From JACCXG01 sp963785755 (GTDB taxonomy: Bacteria; Acidobacteriota; Vicinamibacteria; Vicinamibacterales; 2-12-FULL-66-21), in the NCBI GenBank assembly GCA_963785755.1, contig CAWAXG010000032.1, forward strand, positions 62,001 through 126,000: a stretch of 64,000 bases of DNA, in the 5' to 3' direction. The notes below the pieces were generated by a model. That model was not told where the DNA came from, made no database searches, and was given only the letters and a program-made list of their open reading frames with translations. Numbering within the stretch: the first letter of the stretch is position 1; every line of letters begins with the position of its first letter. This document shows, piece after piece, positions 8,520-17,631 of the stretch. The position numbers and the translations under genes were made by a program.

Positions 8520-9993
8520 ATGCCAAACTTCTACTCGATCCTGAACCGCAAGTACGGCCGGCCGAGCGGCATCACCCGCCGGGAGATGCTGCAGCGTTCG
8601 TTCGCCGCCGGCGCGGCGCTGCTCATTTCAGAGCGCTTCGGCACGCCACTGACCGCAGGTGCGGGGCGCGTGGTCGTCGTGGGCGCCGGATTCAGCGGCC
8701 TGGCCGCGGCGTACGAGCTGTCGAAGGCGGGCTACGAAGTGACCGTGGTGGAAGCGCGCAACCGCGTGGGCGGCCGCGTCATCAGCTTCTCGGACCTCGT
8801 GCCCGGCAAAAACGTCGAGGGCGGAGGGGAGCTGGTCGGATCCAATCATCCCGCGTGGATCGCCTACGCGAAGCAGTTCAAGCTGGATTTTCTCGACGTC
8901 GGCGAAGAAGACCTCGAGTTCCCGATCATCCTTGGCGGCAAGCGGGTGACCCCCGAGCAGTCCGAGCAGCTGTGGGAAGAGATGGAAAAGGTCTTCAACA
9001 CCATCGTTACCGACGCGGCCAAGGTCGACGCCGACGAGCCATGGAAGTCGGCGAACGCCGAGGCCCTCGACAAGCGAACCCTCGCTGACTGGATCGAGAA
9101 ATCGAGCGCATCACCGCTGGGCAAATCCGCGCTGCGGACGATGATGACGGCGGACAACGGGGTCGTGACGGAGTGGCAGAGCTATCTGGCCAATCTCGCG
9201 ATGGTGAAGGGCGGCGGGCTCGACAAGGTACTGGACCGAATCGGAAGTCTATCGCTGCCGCGGAGGCAATCAGCAGCTCGCGACCCGGTTCGTGACCGCG
9301 ATCGGGAGCACGCGCGTGATCACGCGGATGCCCGTCCGGATGATCTCGGTGGGCGACAAGCTCGCACGGGTCACGCTCGGCGATGGCAAGGTGCTCGAGG
9401 CGGAGCACGTGCTGCTGACCGCGCCGCCGAGCGTCTGGAACAAGATCGCGATTGATCCGGTGCTCCCGCCGTCGCTCGGGCCGCAGATGGGGACCAACGT
9501 CAAGTACCTGATGTCACTGAAATCGCCGGTGTGGCGGCGCGCCGGGCTCGCTCCGGAAATGTTGACCGACGGTCCGGTGTCGATGACGTGGCACAGCACC
9601 GACGCTCAGAAAGGACCGGGCGAGGCAGTCGTGGCCTTTTCCGGCGGCCCCGCGGCCGACATCTGCCGGGAATGGACGGCGGCGCAGCGCGACAAGAACT
9701 ACCTTGCGGAATTGGGCAAAGCCTACCGCGGCATCAGCGCCAGTTTCATCCGTGCGCGATTCATGGACTGGCCCTCGGATCCGTGGGCCAAGGCGTCGTA
9801 CTCGTTCCCCGCGCCGGGCCAGGTCACGACGCAGGGCCCCACGCTGCGTCAGGGAATCGGCCGACTCCACTTCGCCGGGGAGTACACGAGCTACGCGTTC
9901 ATGGGGTACATGGAAGGCGCGCTGAACTCGGGCGCCGCGGCCGCCCGGCGTATCGCGGTACACGATGGCGTGATCAAGTCCCAGGCCGCGTGA
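8520..9993 (+). CDS. Flavin-containing amine oxidase (FAD/NAD(P)-dependent oxidoreductase), twin-arginine exported, one frameshift
   Basis: A twin-arginine signal (ITRREMLQRSFAAGAALL) is followed by the FAD-binding Rossmann motif VVVVGAGFSGLAAAYELSKAG, quoted here only to GAGFSGLAAAYELSK, and the GG motif RVGGRV. The C-terminal part carries the family hallmarks TRVITRMPV, LHFAGEYTSYAFMGYMEGAL and SGAAAARRI. The two halves are in different frames: one extra G at 9227-9228 (context AAGGTACTGG) breaks the gene, and removing it joins LDK to YWTESEVYRCRGGNQQLA, giving about 490 aa. The product would be a folded flavoenzyme exported to the periplasm, oxidising an amine or related substrate. It sits 53 bp after the SBP-OmpA gene and 51 bp before the vWA gene. 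Confidence 0.8.
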
Positions 9994-10044
9994 TCGCAGG
10001 AAGCCAACCCAGTGCACCGAGGTCGTCATCGACGGAGCATCTGC

Positions 10045-10818
10045 ATGCCCAGGAACACGAAGGCGCTGCTCGTGTTCCTGCTGCTGCTCTTTGTGATCGG
10101 CCGGTGCCGCGATCGGTCGCCGTCCAGCTCGGTCGGACGAACGGCCGACGCGCCACGCGAAGACAGCCAGATCGAAGCGGCGCTCGCGCCCGACGTGCGC
10201 GCCGAGGCACGCGAGGGTCTCGCCGCCGCGATCGTGATCGATGTGTCGGGGAGCATGGACGAACGGGTCACCGGTGAGGATGGCCGCCGCGCGCGGAAGA
10301 TCGACGTCGCACGCCGGGCGGCGAGCGATCTCGTCGAGCAGTTCGCCCGTTACGCCGACGAACACAAGGAGGAGCCGGTCATGCTCGGCGTCTTCGAGTT
10401 CAGCCGGCGCGACAACCAGCCGGATTGCCGCCCGATCATTCCGATGGGGCCGCCGGATCGCGCGCACGCCGGCGAGGCGCTGGCGCGTCTCGATCCAGAC
10501 GGCGGCACCCCAATCGGACAGGCGATGATCACCGCAAAAAAAGCGCTCGACGCCACCGGCCTGACGCGCCGCCATCTCCTCATCGTCTCCGACGGCGAGA
10601 ACACGAACGGCTTCAAACCGGAAGAGGTCGCTGCCGCCATCGCCCGCCGCCCCGACGGTGAGCGGCCGTCAATCTACTTCGTCGCCTTCGACATCGAGGC
10701 CCGCCGCTTCAATCGCCTGCGGGACGCCGGCAGCCTCGTCCTCTCGGCGGCCAGCGCCCGCGAGCTGAACAACACGCTCGACATGCTGCTGAAGGGAAAG
10801 ATCCTGCTCGAGAAGTGA
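10045..10818 (+). CDS. von Willebrand factor A domain protein, membrane anchored
   Basis: The ATG at 10045 has a GGAG-type site upstream; a GTG at 10012 is possible but would add an implausible basic leader. Residues 5-17 form an uncleaved anchor (ALLVFLLLLFVIG) with a nearby Cys (GRC), a poor lipobox. The vWA domain covers about residues 55-250 with an intact MIDAS: DVSGS (DxSxS), the Thr in DGGTPIG and the Asp in SDGENTNG. Such domains bind protein partners through a divalent metal. It is the last gene of the 3.4-10.8 kb plus-strand cluster and is probably part of that unit. The partner is not known. Confidence 0.85.
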   Translation: MPRNTKALLVFLLLLFVIGRCRDRSPSSSVGRTADAPREDSQIEAALAPDVRAEAREGLAAAIVIDVSGSMDERVTGEDGRRARKIDVARRAASDLVEQFARYADEHKEEPVMLGVFEFSRRDNQPDCRPIIPMGPPDRAHAGEALARLDPDGGTPIGQAMITAKKALDATGLTRRHLLIVSDGENTNGFKPEEVAAAIARRPDGERPSIYFVAFDIEARRFNRLRDAGSLVLSAASARELNNTLDMLLKGKILLEK

Positions 10819-10823
10819 TCCGG

Positions 10824-11189
10824 TCAATAGAGCAGCGGCCGCATCTCCTGAATGGACGTCGCAATGCCAACGTTCAGCCAGCGCATCGCGATCGTGCCAT
10901 GGGGCACGTAGGCCGGATCGACATTCTCTTCCGCGACTTCGACCAGAACCCAGCCATCCGGCCTGGTGTCCTTGACGATGTAGGTCTGAGGCGGTCCGCC
11001 GCCGGGCCAGGTGAAGGCGTAGCGTTTACCTTTTTGAATGAAAGGGGGCGTGGCGAGCGAAATCGTCGCGCCGGGGGCAAGGATCACCGTCTCGGCCGCT
11101 GCCGCGCCGGCCCTCGGCGCCAGCGGACCTGAACCGGCCAGACACAGGGCCACGACCGTCAAAACACCGAGGACTCGACAAGGCGCCAT
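10824..11189 (-). CDS. Small secreted protein of unknown function
   Basis: 121 aa. An N-terminal signal peptide (VLGVLTVVALCLAGSGPLA) ends near AGAAAAE, and the mature part is a compact beta-rich domain of about 90 residues (TVILAPGATISLATPPF, YIVKDTRPDGWVLVEVAEE). I do not recognise the family. It converges with the vWA gene, with only 5 bp between their stop codons. Codon use and composition match the neighbours. Confidence 0.65.
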   Translation of the reverse strand: MAPCRVLGVLTVVALCLAGSGPLAPRAGAAAAETVILAPGATISLATPPFIQKGKRYAFTWPGGGPPQTYIVKDTRPDGWVLVEVAEENVDPAYVPHGTIAMRWLNVGIATSIQEMRPLLY

Positions 11190-11350
11190 GGAGCTTCTCC
11201 CGGCGCTGGCTCGTCGATCCTAGCAAAACCGCAGCAGAAACGGTCGAATTGATCGACGCCGGACTCGTGTATTCGCCGCAATTTCGCCGAACACGCCACG
11301 CCGGGCGCTCGTCTAAAATCACGCCAGCCAGCCCCTCCCCCGGAGGCCTC

Positions 11351-13777
11351 GTGGATTTTGATCGCCGCTTCACCTTCCCCCTGGCATTGGCCTGCGTGTG
11401 TCTCATCTGGAGCGGCGCCGTGTCCGCGCAGGAGGCACCCGCCAAGCCCGAGCCCGTCATCACGAACGAGCTCGACGCGTTCATGGCCAAGGTCCTCGCC
11501 CGGCGCGAAATCAACCGCAAGACGCTCGAGCAATACATCCTCGACGAAAGCGAATCGTTCGAGATCCTCGGACCCGGGCGAATGCCGCTTCATCGGTCGA
11601 AGCGTGATTACACGTGGTACGTCCGCGACGGCATGCACGTCCGCAGCCCCGTCCGCTTCAACGGCGTCGGCGTCGGCGAGGAGGCTCGCGATCGATACGA
11701 GGAGCGGTGGATCCGCCACGAGCGCGCGCGGCAGGAGCGCAAGGCGAAGAACGAGAAAGAGAAGGGGGAAATCGCGATCGGCACCGACGGCGTGCACATC
11801 AGCGGGACGATGGTGTCGACCGAGCCCCGTTTCGTGTCGGAAGCCTACTTCATGGAGTTCAAGTTCGAAGCCGGCAATTACTACCTCGCGGGCCGCGAGC
11901 AGCTCGAAGGTCAGGAGGTCCTGAAGGTCGAGTACTACCCGACGAAGATGTTCGGCGACCATGGAGACCATGGCGACAACGAGGACGAGCGCAAGGAACG
12001 GGACAAAGAGAGAGGACGCGAGCAGCGCCGCGACCGGGACGAGAAACGGTCCAGCGGCGAATCGCGGATGGAACAGGACATCGAGCGGCGGATGAACAAG
12101 ACCGCCCAGATCACGCTCTGGATCGATCCGAAGGAGCATCAGATCGTCAAGTACACGTTCGACAACGTCTGGCTCGACTTCCTGCCGGCGGCCTGGCTCG
12201 TACGCGTCGACGACCTCCGCGCGTCGATGGCGATGGGACAGCCGTTTCCCGGTGTCTGGCTGCCGCGCGGGATGGACATCCACGCCGGCGTGACGCTGGC
12301 GAACGGATCGTTCGAAGCGGGATACAACAGAACATTCGCCGATTACCGGCTGGCCGAAGTCTCGACGAAGTTCCGGATCCCGAAGCGTTCCGCATTGAGC
12401 CCATCCCTCTCGAGCCCGGTTGCGCAGCCGCCCGTCGCTTCTCCTGACCCGCCGATCCCGGCCGTGACGGATGAAGAAGAGGAGGGATCCGGTCCATTCG
12501 TGCAGGAGGCTGCCCAGCCCGCCGCGCCACCCGCTCAACCCGCGGCTCAGGAAGTCATCGGGGAGATTCGCATCCACGGCAACGCGTACCTGACCGACAA
12601 AGAGGTCATCGACCTGGCCGGCGTGGCCGTGGGGCAACCGCTCGGCGCCGACGGCGTGGACGGCATCGCGAAGCGGCTGAAAGCCAGCAACCGGTTCGAG
12701 ACGATCGACGTCCGGAAGCGCTATCGCTCGTTGACGTCGACGAGCGACATCGCGCTGGTCCTCCTGGTGCACGAGCGGCCCGGCGTCGGCTCAGCGGTCG
12801 CCGTCGAGGTACCCGGTATGCCCGACGTCGTGTCCCGGCGGTCGGGCCGCCTCCGCGGCAAGCTGATGTTCCTGCCGATCCTGAACTACGCCGACGGCTA
12901 CGGCTTCACCTACGGCGGCCGCGTGAGCACGGTCGATCTGCTGGGCATCGACGAACGGTTGTCCGTTCCGCTGACGTGGGGCGGGACCCGGCGCGCGGCG
13001 CTGGAGTTCGAGCGCCTGTTCAAGACCGGACCGCTGACCCGCGTGGACTCGAGCGTCGCGATCTGGAACCGCGAGAACCCGCGATTCGAGATCCGCGATC
13101 AGCGGGTCGAGGTCAGGGGCCGGGCGGAACGCGTGTTCGCCGACGTGCTTCGAACCGGCGTGGAAGCGAGCCACAGCACGATCAGCTTCGCCGACCTCGA
13201 CGATCGGCTGTGGACCATCGGGACCTCGGTGACCCTCGATACGCGCCTCGATCCCGCGTTTCCCGGCAATGCGGTGCTGTTGACAGCCGGATGGACGGGA
13301 CTCAACTTCCGCGAAGTGCCTGACCCGGTGAACCGCTACACCGCCGATGCGCGCGGCTATCTCCGTGTGTTCCGGCAGATCGTCGTCGCTGGTCGCGCGC
13401 AGTACGTCGCCGCTGACCGAACGCTGCCTCCTTACGAGCGGCTGCTCCTCGGCGGCGCCTCGTCCGTGCGAGGGTTCGACACCGGCGCCTTCGACGGCGA
13501 CCGCACGCTCGCGGCCTCCGCGGAGGTCCGCGTGCCGATCACCTCAGTGCTCAGCGGGGCCAAACTGGGAGTCACCGCGTTCATGGACGCCGGCAAGGTG
13601 TGGAACGTCGGGCAGTCGGCGGATGCGGCGGAATGGCACCGCGGTGTTGGCGGCGGCGTGTTCCTGATTGCCTCGATCGTCCGGATCAACCTCGATATCG
13701 CCCGCGGCCTGAAAACGGGCGACACCAAGGTTCACCTCTCGTCGGGGTTCACGTTCACCCTAATCACCCGAATCTAA
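11351..13777 (+). CDS. Omp85/BamA-like outer-membrane protein with an extra N-terminal periplasmic domain
   Basis: The GTG at 11351 is chosen because GGAGG lies just upstream and a signal peptide (FTFPLALACVCLIWSGAVSAQ) follows at once. About 808 aa. Residues 25-380 form a large domain resembling outer-membrane lipoprotein-sorting/LolA-like folds (YTWYVRDGMHVRSPV, YYLAGREQLEGQEVLKVEY), with a very charged insert at about 205-245. One POTRA domain follows at about 398-475 (EIRIHGNAYLTDKEVIDLAG). The rest is a 16-strand-type barrel with the conserved loop-6 motif VRGF (about residue 705). Omp85 proteins insert or export proteins or lipids at the outer membrane. A fused N-terminal domain of this kind is unusual. 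The frame is intact. Confidence 0.82.
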   Translation: MDFDRRFTFPLALACVCLIWSGAVSAQEAPAKPEPVITNELDAFMAKVLARREINRKTLEQYILDESESFEILGPGRMPLHRSKRDYTWYVRDGMHVRSPVRFNGVGVGEEARDRYEERWIRHERARQERKAKNEKEKGEIAIGTDGVHISGTMVSTEPRFVSEAYFMEFKFEAGNYYLAGREQLEGQEVLKVEYYPTKMFGDHGDHGDNEDERKERDKERGREQRRDRDEKRSSGESRMEQDIERRMNKTAQITLWIDPKEHQIVKYTFDNVWLDFLPAAWLVRVDDLRASMAMGQPFPGVWLPRGMDIHAGVTLANGSFEAGYNRTFADYRLAEVSTKFRIPKRSALSPSLSSPVAQPPVASPDPPIPAVTDEEEEGSGPFVQEAAQPAAPPAQPAAQEVIGEIRIHGNAYLTDKEVIDLAGVAVGQPLGADGVDGIAKRLKASNRFETIDVRKRYRSLTSTSDIALVLLVHERPGVGSAVAVEVPGMPDVVSRRSGRLRGKLMFLPILNYADGYGFTYGGRVSTVDLLGIDERLSVPLTWGGTRRAALEFERLFKTGPLTRVDSSVAIWNRENPRFEIRDQRVEVRGRAERVFADVLRTGVEASHSTISFADLDDRLWTIGTSVTLDTRLDPAFPGNAVLLTAGWTGLNFREVPDPVNRYTADARGYLRVFRQIVVAGRAQYVAADRTLPPYERLLLGGASSVRGFDTGAFDGDRTLAASAEVRVPITSVLSGAKLGVTAFMDAGKVWNVGQSADAAEWHRGVGGGVFLIASIVRINLDIARGLKTGDTKVHLSSGFTFTLITRI

Positions 13778-14708
13778 TCACCCGAACATGTTCTTGACGA
13801 CGAACCAGACGTTGGCCGGGCGCTCGGCGAGCCGCCGCATGTACCACGGAAACCAGTACTCGCCGTAGCTGATCAGCACGCGCAGGCGCCTGCCTTCGGA
13901 CACCAGCCGCTTCTGCTGGCTGACGCCGATGCCATAGAGCATCGCGAACTCGTAGCTCGAGGGCGGCACGCTGGTGCTCGGCCGCATATGCGGCCAGGCG
14001 ATCCGCCAGCGCGGCGTCGTGCGTGGCGATGTGCAGCAGCGCCCCGGCCCGCTGCGCCTCTGGCGACATCATCCGCACACAGAGCTTGTAGAAGTTCGCG
14101 TCGACATCCGCTTTCTTTGGATATGCCACGCTGGGCGGCTCGAGGTAGGCGCCCTTGACCAACCGGATCGCCGGGCCCAGCGGCAGCAGGCTTACGAGAT
14201 CTTTTTCCGTCCGGTACAGATACGCCTGGAGCGCGATGCCGATTCGCGGGGACTTCGCCCGCGCCCGGCGATACAGCTCGATCGTGGGATCGACGTAGGG
14301 CGAGCTCTCCATGTCGATCCAGAGAATGTTCCCGCGCTGCTCGGCCCGCTCGAGGAGGCGATCCAGGTTGCGCTCGCACATCGCGCGATCGAGATCGAGC
14401 CCGAGCTGGGTCGGTTTGATCGAGATCTGCGCGTCGAGGCCGGCGGCGGCAACCTTGTCGAAGACGTCGAGATAGTGACGCGTGACCTCTTCCGCTTCCT
14501 CCGGCTTCGTGAGGTTCTCGCCGAGCGCCGTCAGGATGGTGGTGATGCCCTGGGTCTTCAGTTCACGGGCCGCCTCGAGCGCATCCTCGACGCGCTCGCC
14601 CGGCCAGAACCGGCGGACCGACCGCTTCACGAATGCGGCTTTCGTGGCCCGCTCCCGCAGCCAGGGATTCGTCGACCCGGCCAGCAACACCTTCCGCATC
14701 ACGCTCAT
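13778..14708 (-). CDS. Proline dehydrogenase, one frameshift
   Basis: FAD-dependent oxidation of proline to pyrroline-5-carboxylate. Start MSVMRKVLLAGS at 14708. TIM-barrel motifs read in order: QISIKPTQLGLDLD, ILWIDMESSPYVDPT, IGIALQAYLYRTEKD, IRLVKGAYLEPP and LHIATHDAALADRL. The final signature SYEFAMLYGIGV and the tail RRLAERPANVWFVVKNMFG lie in another frame. One extra C in the gene sense near 13970-13980 (context GAGCACCAGC) accounts for this and would restore about 309 aa, the normal length of a monofunctional enzyme. Its stop abuts that of the Omp85 gene. No P5C dehydrogenase is adjacent. Confidence 0.83.
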
Positions 14709-14787
14709 GTCTGTGATCCTAGTGGCGAGGGTCTTCCCAGGGCGAACGGAGAAGGACGGAGCGGACGAACCAGCCACGCCGCCACCG

Positions 14788-15567
14788 TCACAGGACGCTC
14801 TTGATCAATCCGCCGTCGACCTGCACGGTGGCGCCGGTCATGTAGCTCGCGGCGTCGGAGAGGAGGAACGCGGCCACCCTGCCGAACTCCACGGTGTCAC
14901 CATAGCGGCTCATCGGGATCGTCGCGATCGACTTCTGCTTCGCCTGCTCCGCCGTGATGCCCTGCCGCGTGCCGCTGATCTGATCGAGCTGCTTCAGACG
15001 ATCGGTGTCGATGCGGCCGGGAATGATCTGGTTGACCCGGATGTTGGAGGGCGCGAGCTCCAACGCGAGCGTTTTGGCGAGCGCGGAGACCGATGCGCGG
15101 AGCACCGTGGAGAGTCCGAGATTCGGAATCGGCTCCTTGACCGAGGAGGAGGTCGACATCAGGATCGCGCCCCGCCCGCGGCTCTGCATGAGCGGCACGG
15201 CGGCCCTGACCATTCGCAGGACGCTGAATAGCAGCAGGTCCGCCGCCTCCTGCCAGGCGGCATCATCGACGGCAATCGCCGCGCCCGCGGGAGGACCGCC
15301 GGAGTTCGTGAACAGGATGTCCACGCCGCCAAACCGCCGCGTGGTTTCGGCGGTCCACCGCTCGATGCCCTCGGCGGACTTCACGTCCGCCGCGACGCCG
15401 AGCGCCCCGCCGCCGAGCCGCGCGGCCGCGTTCTGAATCGCCTGTTCGTCGCGCGACGCGATCGACACCTGCGCGCCTTCGCGGGCCAGCGCCTCCGCCA
15501 CCGCGAAGCCGAGGCCGCGGCTGGCGCCGGCGACCATGGCCACTTTCCCCGTCAGTCCAAGATCCAT
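14788..15567 (-). CDS. SDR family oxidoreductase lacking the usual Tyr-Lys pair
   Basis: 259 aa, standard for a classical short-chain dehydrogenase/reductase. The nucleotide-binding motif GASRGLG is at residues 14-20 and the structural TNSGG at about 88, and the C-terminal PGRIDTDR and TGATVQVDGG are typical. The active-site Ser is present (STSSS), but the position of the catalytic YxxxK reads SxxxR (in LGLSTVLRASV). This Ser/Arg variant is shared by a subfamily usually labelled 3-oxoacyl-ACP-reductase-like, so the reaction cannot be named from sequence. It lies between proline dehydrogenase and a DapA-like lyase on the same strand, and these may form one catabolic transcript. Confidence 0.85.
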   Translation of the reverse strand: MDLGLTGKVAMVAGASRGLGFAVAEALAREGAQVSIASRDEQAIQNAAARLGGGALGVAADVKSAEGIERWTAETTRRFGGVDILFTNSGGPPAGAAIAVDDAAWQEAADLLLFSVLRMVRAAVPLMQSRGRGAILMSTSSSVKEPIPNLGLSTVLRASVSALAKTLALELAPSNIRVNQIIPGRIDTDRLKQLDQISGTRQGITAEQAKQKSIATIPMSRYGDTVEFGRVAAFLLSDAASYMTGATVQVDGGLIKSVL

Positions 15568-15645
15568 GCGGTCCTCAGCATTGTCGAATCGTCCTCGCCG
15601 CTGGCATCGACGTGCCGCGGCCAGGACAGCCGCCGCCTCACGCGC

Positions 15646-16554
15646 TCAGACACCGGCGAGGGCGCCCTGGCGCTCCACCCACTTCATGACCCGATCCAGC
15701 GCGTCCCGGGTGGTTTGATCGAGCTGAGCCCCAGGGGGTCGCGTGGCCGCGCTCGCGAGCGCGCCGCGCCGGTGCAGCACTTCCTTGCGAATCGCCATGC
15801 CGATGCCCTCCTGAAACTCGAATCGCAGCAGCGGCACGGCGCGATAGAAGACTTCGGCCGCTCCTTCGACGTCGCCGGCGCGAAACCGCTTCACGATCTG
15901 CACGAGGATCTCGGGGAACGCGAACCCGGTCATGGCCCCGGTCGCGCCGGCCATGAGCTCTTCGAGCAGGAACACGCCGCCGAGCCCGCCGAAGATCCGC
16001 AGCTCGAGATCGGGTGCCTGCTCGAGGATGCGCGAGGTCTTGAACGGGGTCGGGGGATCCTCGAGCTTGATCGTCCGGGCGCGTGGAATCTGCTTCGCGA
16101 TCCGCGCGAGCAGGGCAGGCTCCATCGCATACCCCGAAATCGGTGGATAGTCCTGCACCACGATCTCGATGTCGACGGCGTCGGCCAGTGCCGCATAGTG
16201 CCGCACCACGGCCTCTGAATTGAGCTTGGGCATCCGAGGCGGGCTCACCATCACGGCGGTGGCGCCGATCGCCTGGGCATAGCGGCTGTAATTGATGCAG
16301 GTGCGCGTGCCGTCGGCAGTCGTGCCGGCCACTATACCAATCCGCCCGGCCACCTGTTCGACCACGATGTCGAGCACTCGCTGCCGCTCGCCGTCGTCGA
16401 GCCGGGCAACCTCGCCGGTCACTCCCAGCGCCGTGACCCCGTTGACGCCGGCGGCAATGAACAGATCGACGACTTTTCTGAGACTCCCCTCATCGATGTC
16501 CCCGTTCGCGCTGAACGGCGTCGGCAGGACCGAATAGACACCCTCGAGCTTCAC
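15646..16554 (-). CDS. Dihydrodipicolinate synthase/N-acetylneuraminate lyase family aldolase
   Basis: 302 aa from the GTG at 16554, preceded by a strong AGGGAGGA site. It is a (beta/alpha)8 Schiff-base lyase: the pyruvate-binding turn reads GVTGE (normally GTTGE), the Tyr region reads QDYPP, and the Schiff-base lysine is likely in RTIKLEDPP. The family condenses or cleaves pyruvate with aldehydes. The divergent active-site wording and the SDR/proline-dehydrogenase neighbourhood suggest a catabolic keto-acid aldolase rather than biosynthetic DapA. The substrate is not deducible. The frame is intact. Confidence 0.85.
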   Translation of the reverse strand: MKLEGVYSVLPTPFSANGDIDEGSLRKVVDLFIAAGVNGVTALGVTGEVARLDDGERQRVLDIVVEQVAGRIGIVAGTTADGTRTCINYSRYAQAIGATAVMVSPPRMPKLNSEAVVRHYAALADAVDIEIVVQDYPPISGYAMEPALLARIAKQIPRARTIKLEDPPTPFKTSRILEQAPDLELRIFGGLGGVFLLEELMAGATGAMTGFAFPEILVQIVKRFRAGDVEGAAEVFYRAVPLLRFEFQEGIGMAIRKEVLHRRGALASAATRPPGAQLDQTTRDALDRVMKWVERQGALAGV

Positions 16555-16837
16555 CCTGATTCCTCCCTGCGTCACTAGTCTCGGCCGCGCGATCCGCCTC
16601 GGACTAGGCTTTGCGGCGCAACCTGTCATTCTGGATCGAATCGACTTCGCCGACTCTGTCGAGATTGCGGATGGCGTCCAGCAGGACCATCGGGACCCTG
16701 GAACAAACGCCGTCTGCAGAGCGGAGCCTCTCGCTCCGATATCCAGGATGTGCCCCGTTTGCCGGCATGGACGGCGTGAACAGGCCTGGGCACATTCGGC
16801 AACCAACGCGTTTCCCGTCCACCTGCGAGGTCTGGAG

Positions 16838-17509
16838 ATGCACCAGCGGCGTTACCACATCCTGGTCGCGGACCAGAACGAGGTCTCGCTGAACCGGGCC
16901 GTCAAGCTGCTCAAGCGGCGGGACTATGTCGTTGCCGGCGCCTCCACGCCCGAAGAGGCGGAGTGGTGGCTGGCCGGATGGCCCCTCGATCTGGTCATTA
17001 CCCCCGCCCGATTCGGATCGGCCACGGGCGTTCAGCTGATCCTGAGCGTCAGGGCCAATCAGCCTGACGTCACCGGCCTGATCACCGCCAACGGCGACAA
17101 TGTCCCGGACGCGGCGGAGGCACGCCGGCATGGCCTGCACATCATGCCGACCGGGCTTGACGGCCAGGAGTTTCTGAACCGGGTCGCCAGTTGCCTGGCG
17201 ACGATCACCCGCCGTCAACGGTGGCCGCGCAAGGAGATCACAGCGCCCGTTACGATGCGGATCGGACAGACCCAGGGGAAGCTCATGGACGTCAGTTATG
17301 GGGGGCTGAAGTTCGAGCTGACCGAAGAGCGTTACGTGCTGCGGTCGCCGGTCGAGATCGACTTTCCACGCGCCGATCTCACGCTTCTCGCCGAGGTCGT
17401 GTGGTCCGCCCGCCGGGGCAACGGCCAGGCATGCGTATTCGGCGCCGCTGTCAAGCCCGATCCGGCCCCGGCCGCCGAATGGCGCGCCTTCGTCGACCGG
17501 ATTGCATGA
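16838..17509 (+). CDS. Pseudo-receiver domain fused to a PilZ domain
   Basis: 223 aa from the ATG at 16838, with GAGG just upstream. Residues 5-120 fold like a response-regulator receiver (HILVADQNEVSLNRAVKLL), but the phospho-acceptor Asp is missing: the strand-3 end reads LVITPARFG where LDxxMP is expected. Residues 125-220 are a PilZ domain with the motif DVSYGG and upstream arginines (RRQRWPRK). PilZ domains commonly bind cyclic di-GMP. This would then be a c-di-GMP effector whose receiver acts by protein contact rather than phosphorylation (inference). The 283 bp before it contain nothing I can identify. Confidence 0.82.
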   Translation: MHQRRYHILVADQNEVSLNRAVKLLKRRDYVVAGASTPEEAEWWLAGWPLDLVITPARFGSATGVQLILSVRANQPDVTGLITANGDNVPDAAEARRHGLHIMPTGLDGQEFLNRVASCLATITRRQRWPRKEITAPVTMRIGQTQGKLMDVSYGGLKFELTEERYVLRSPVEIDFPRADLTLLAEVVWSARRGNGQACVFGAAVKPDPAPAAEWRAFVDRIA

Positions 17510-17592
17510 ACACGACCGTCGTCCCCGACTGACCGTCGAAGACGCAGCCGCGGCACTCCTGTACACCGAAACGTCCGGTTCCCTCGTTCCGT

Positions 17593-17623
17593 TGTACTTG
17601 TTACTTTTTACTTGGTACTTGTT
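17593..17623. repeat. Degenerate TACTTG microsatellite
   Basis: Three or four imperfect copies of a (G)TACTT(G) word separated by T-rich sequence lie just before the GTG of the tRNA-modifying synthetase gene. The composition is strikingly AT-rich against the neighbouring high-GC DNA. Confidence 0.6.
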
Positions 17624-17631
17624 GAGCCCCC

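Noticed and set aside
6418..8526. A roughly 700-codon minus-strand frame across the PspA and SBP-OmpA genes
   Set aside because: It is an antisense shadow of high-GC coding sequence, with no motif and no ribosome site.
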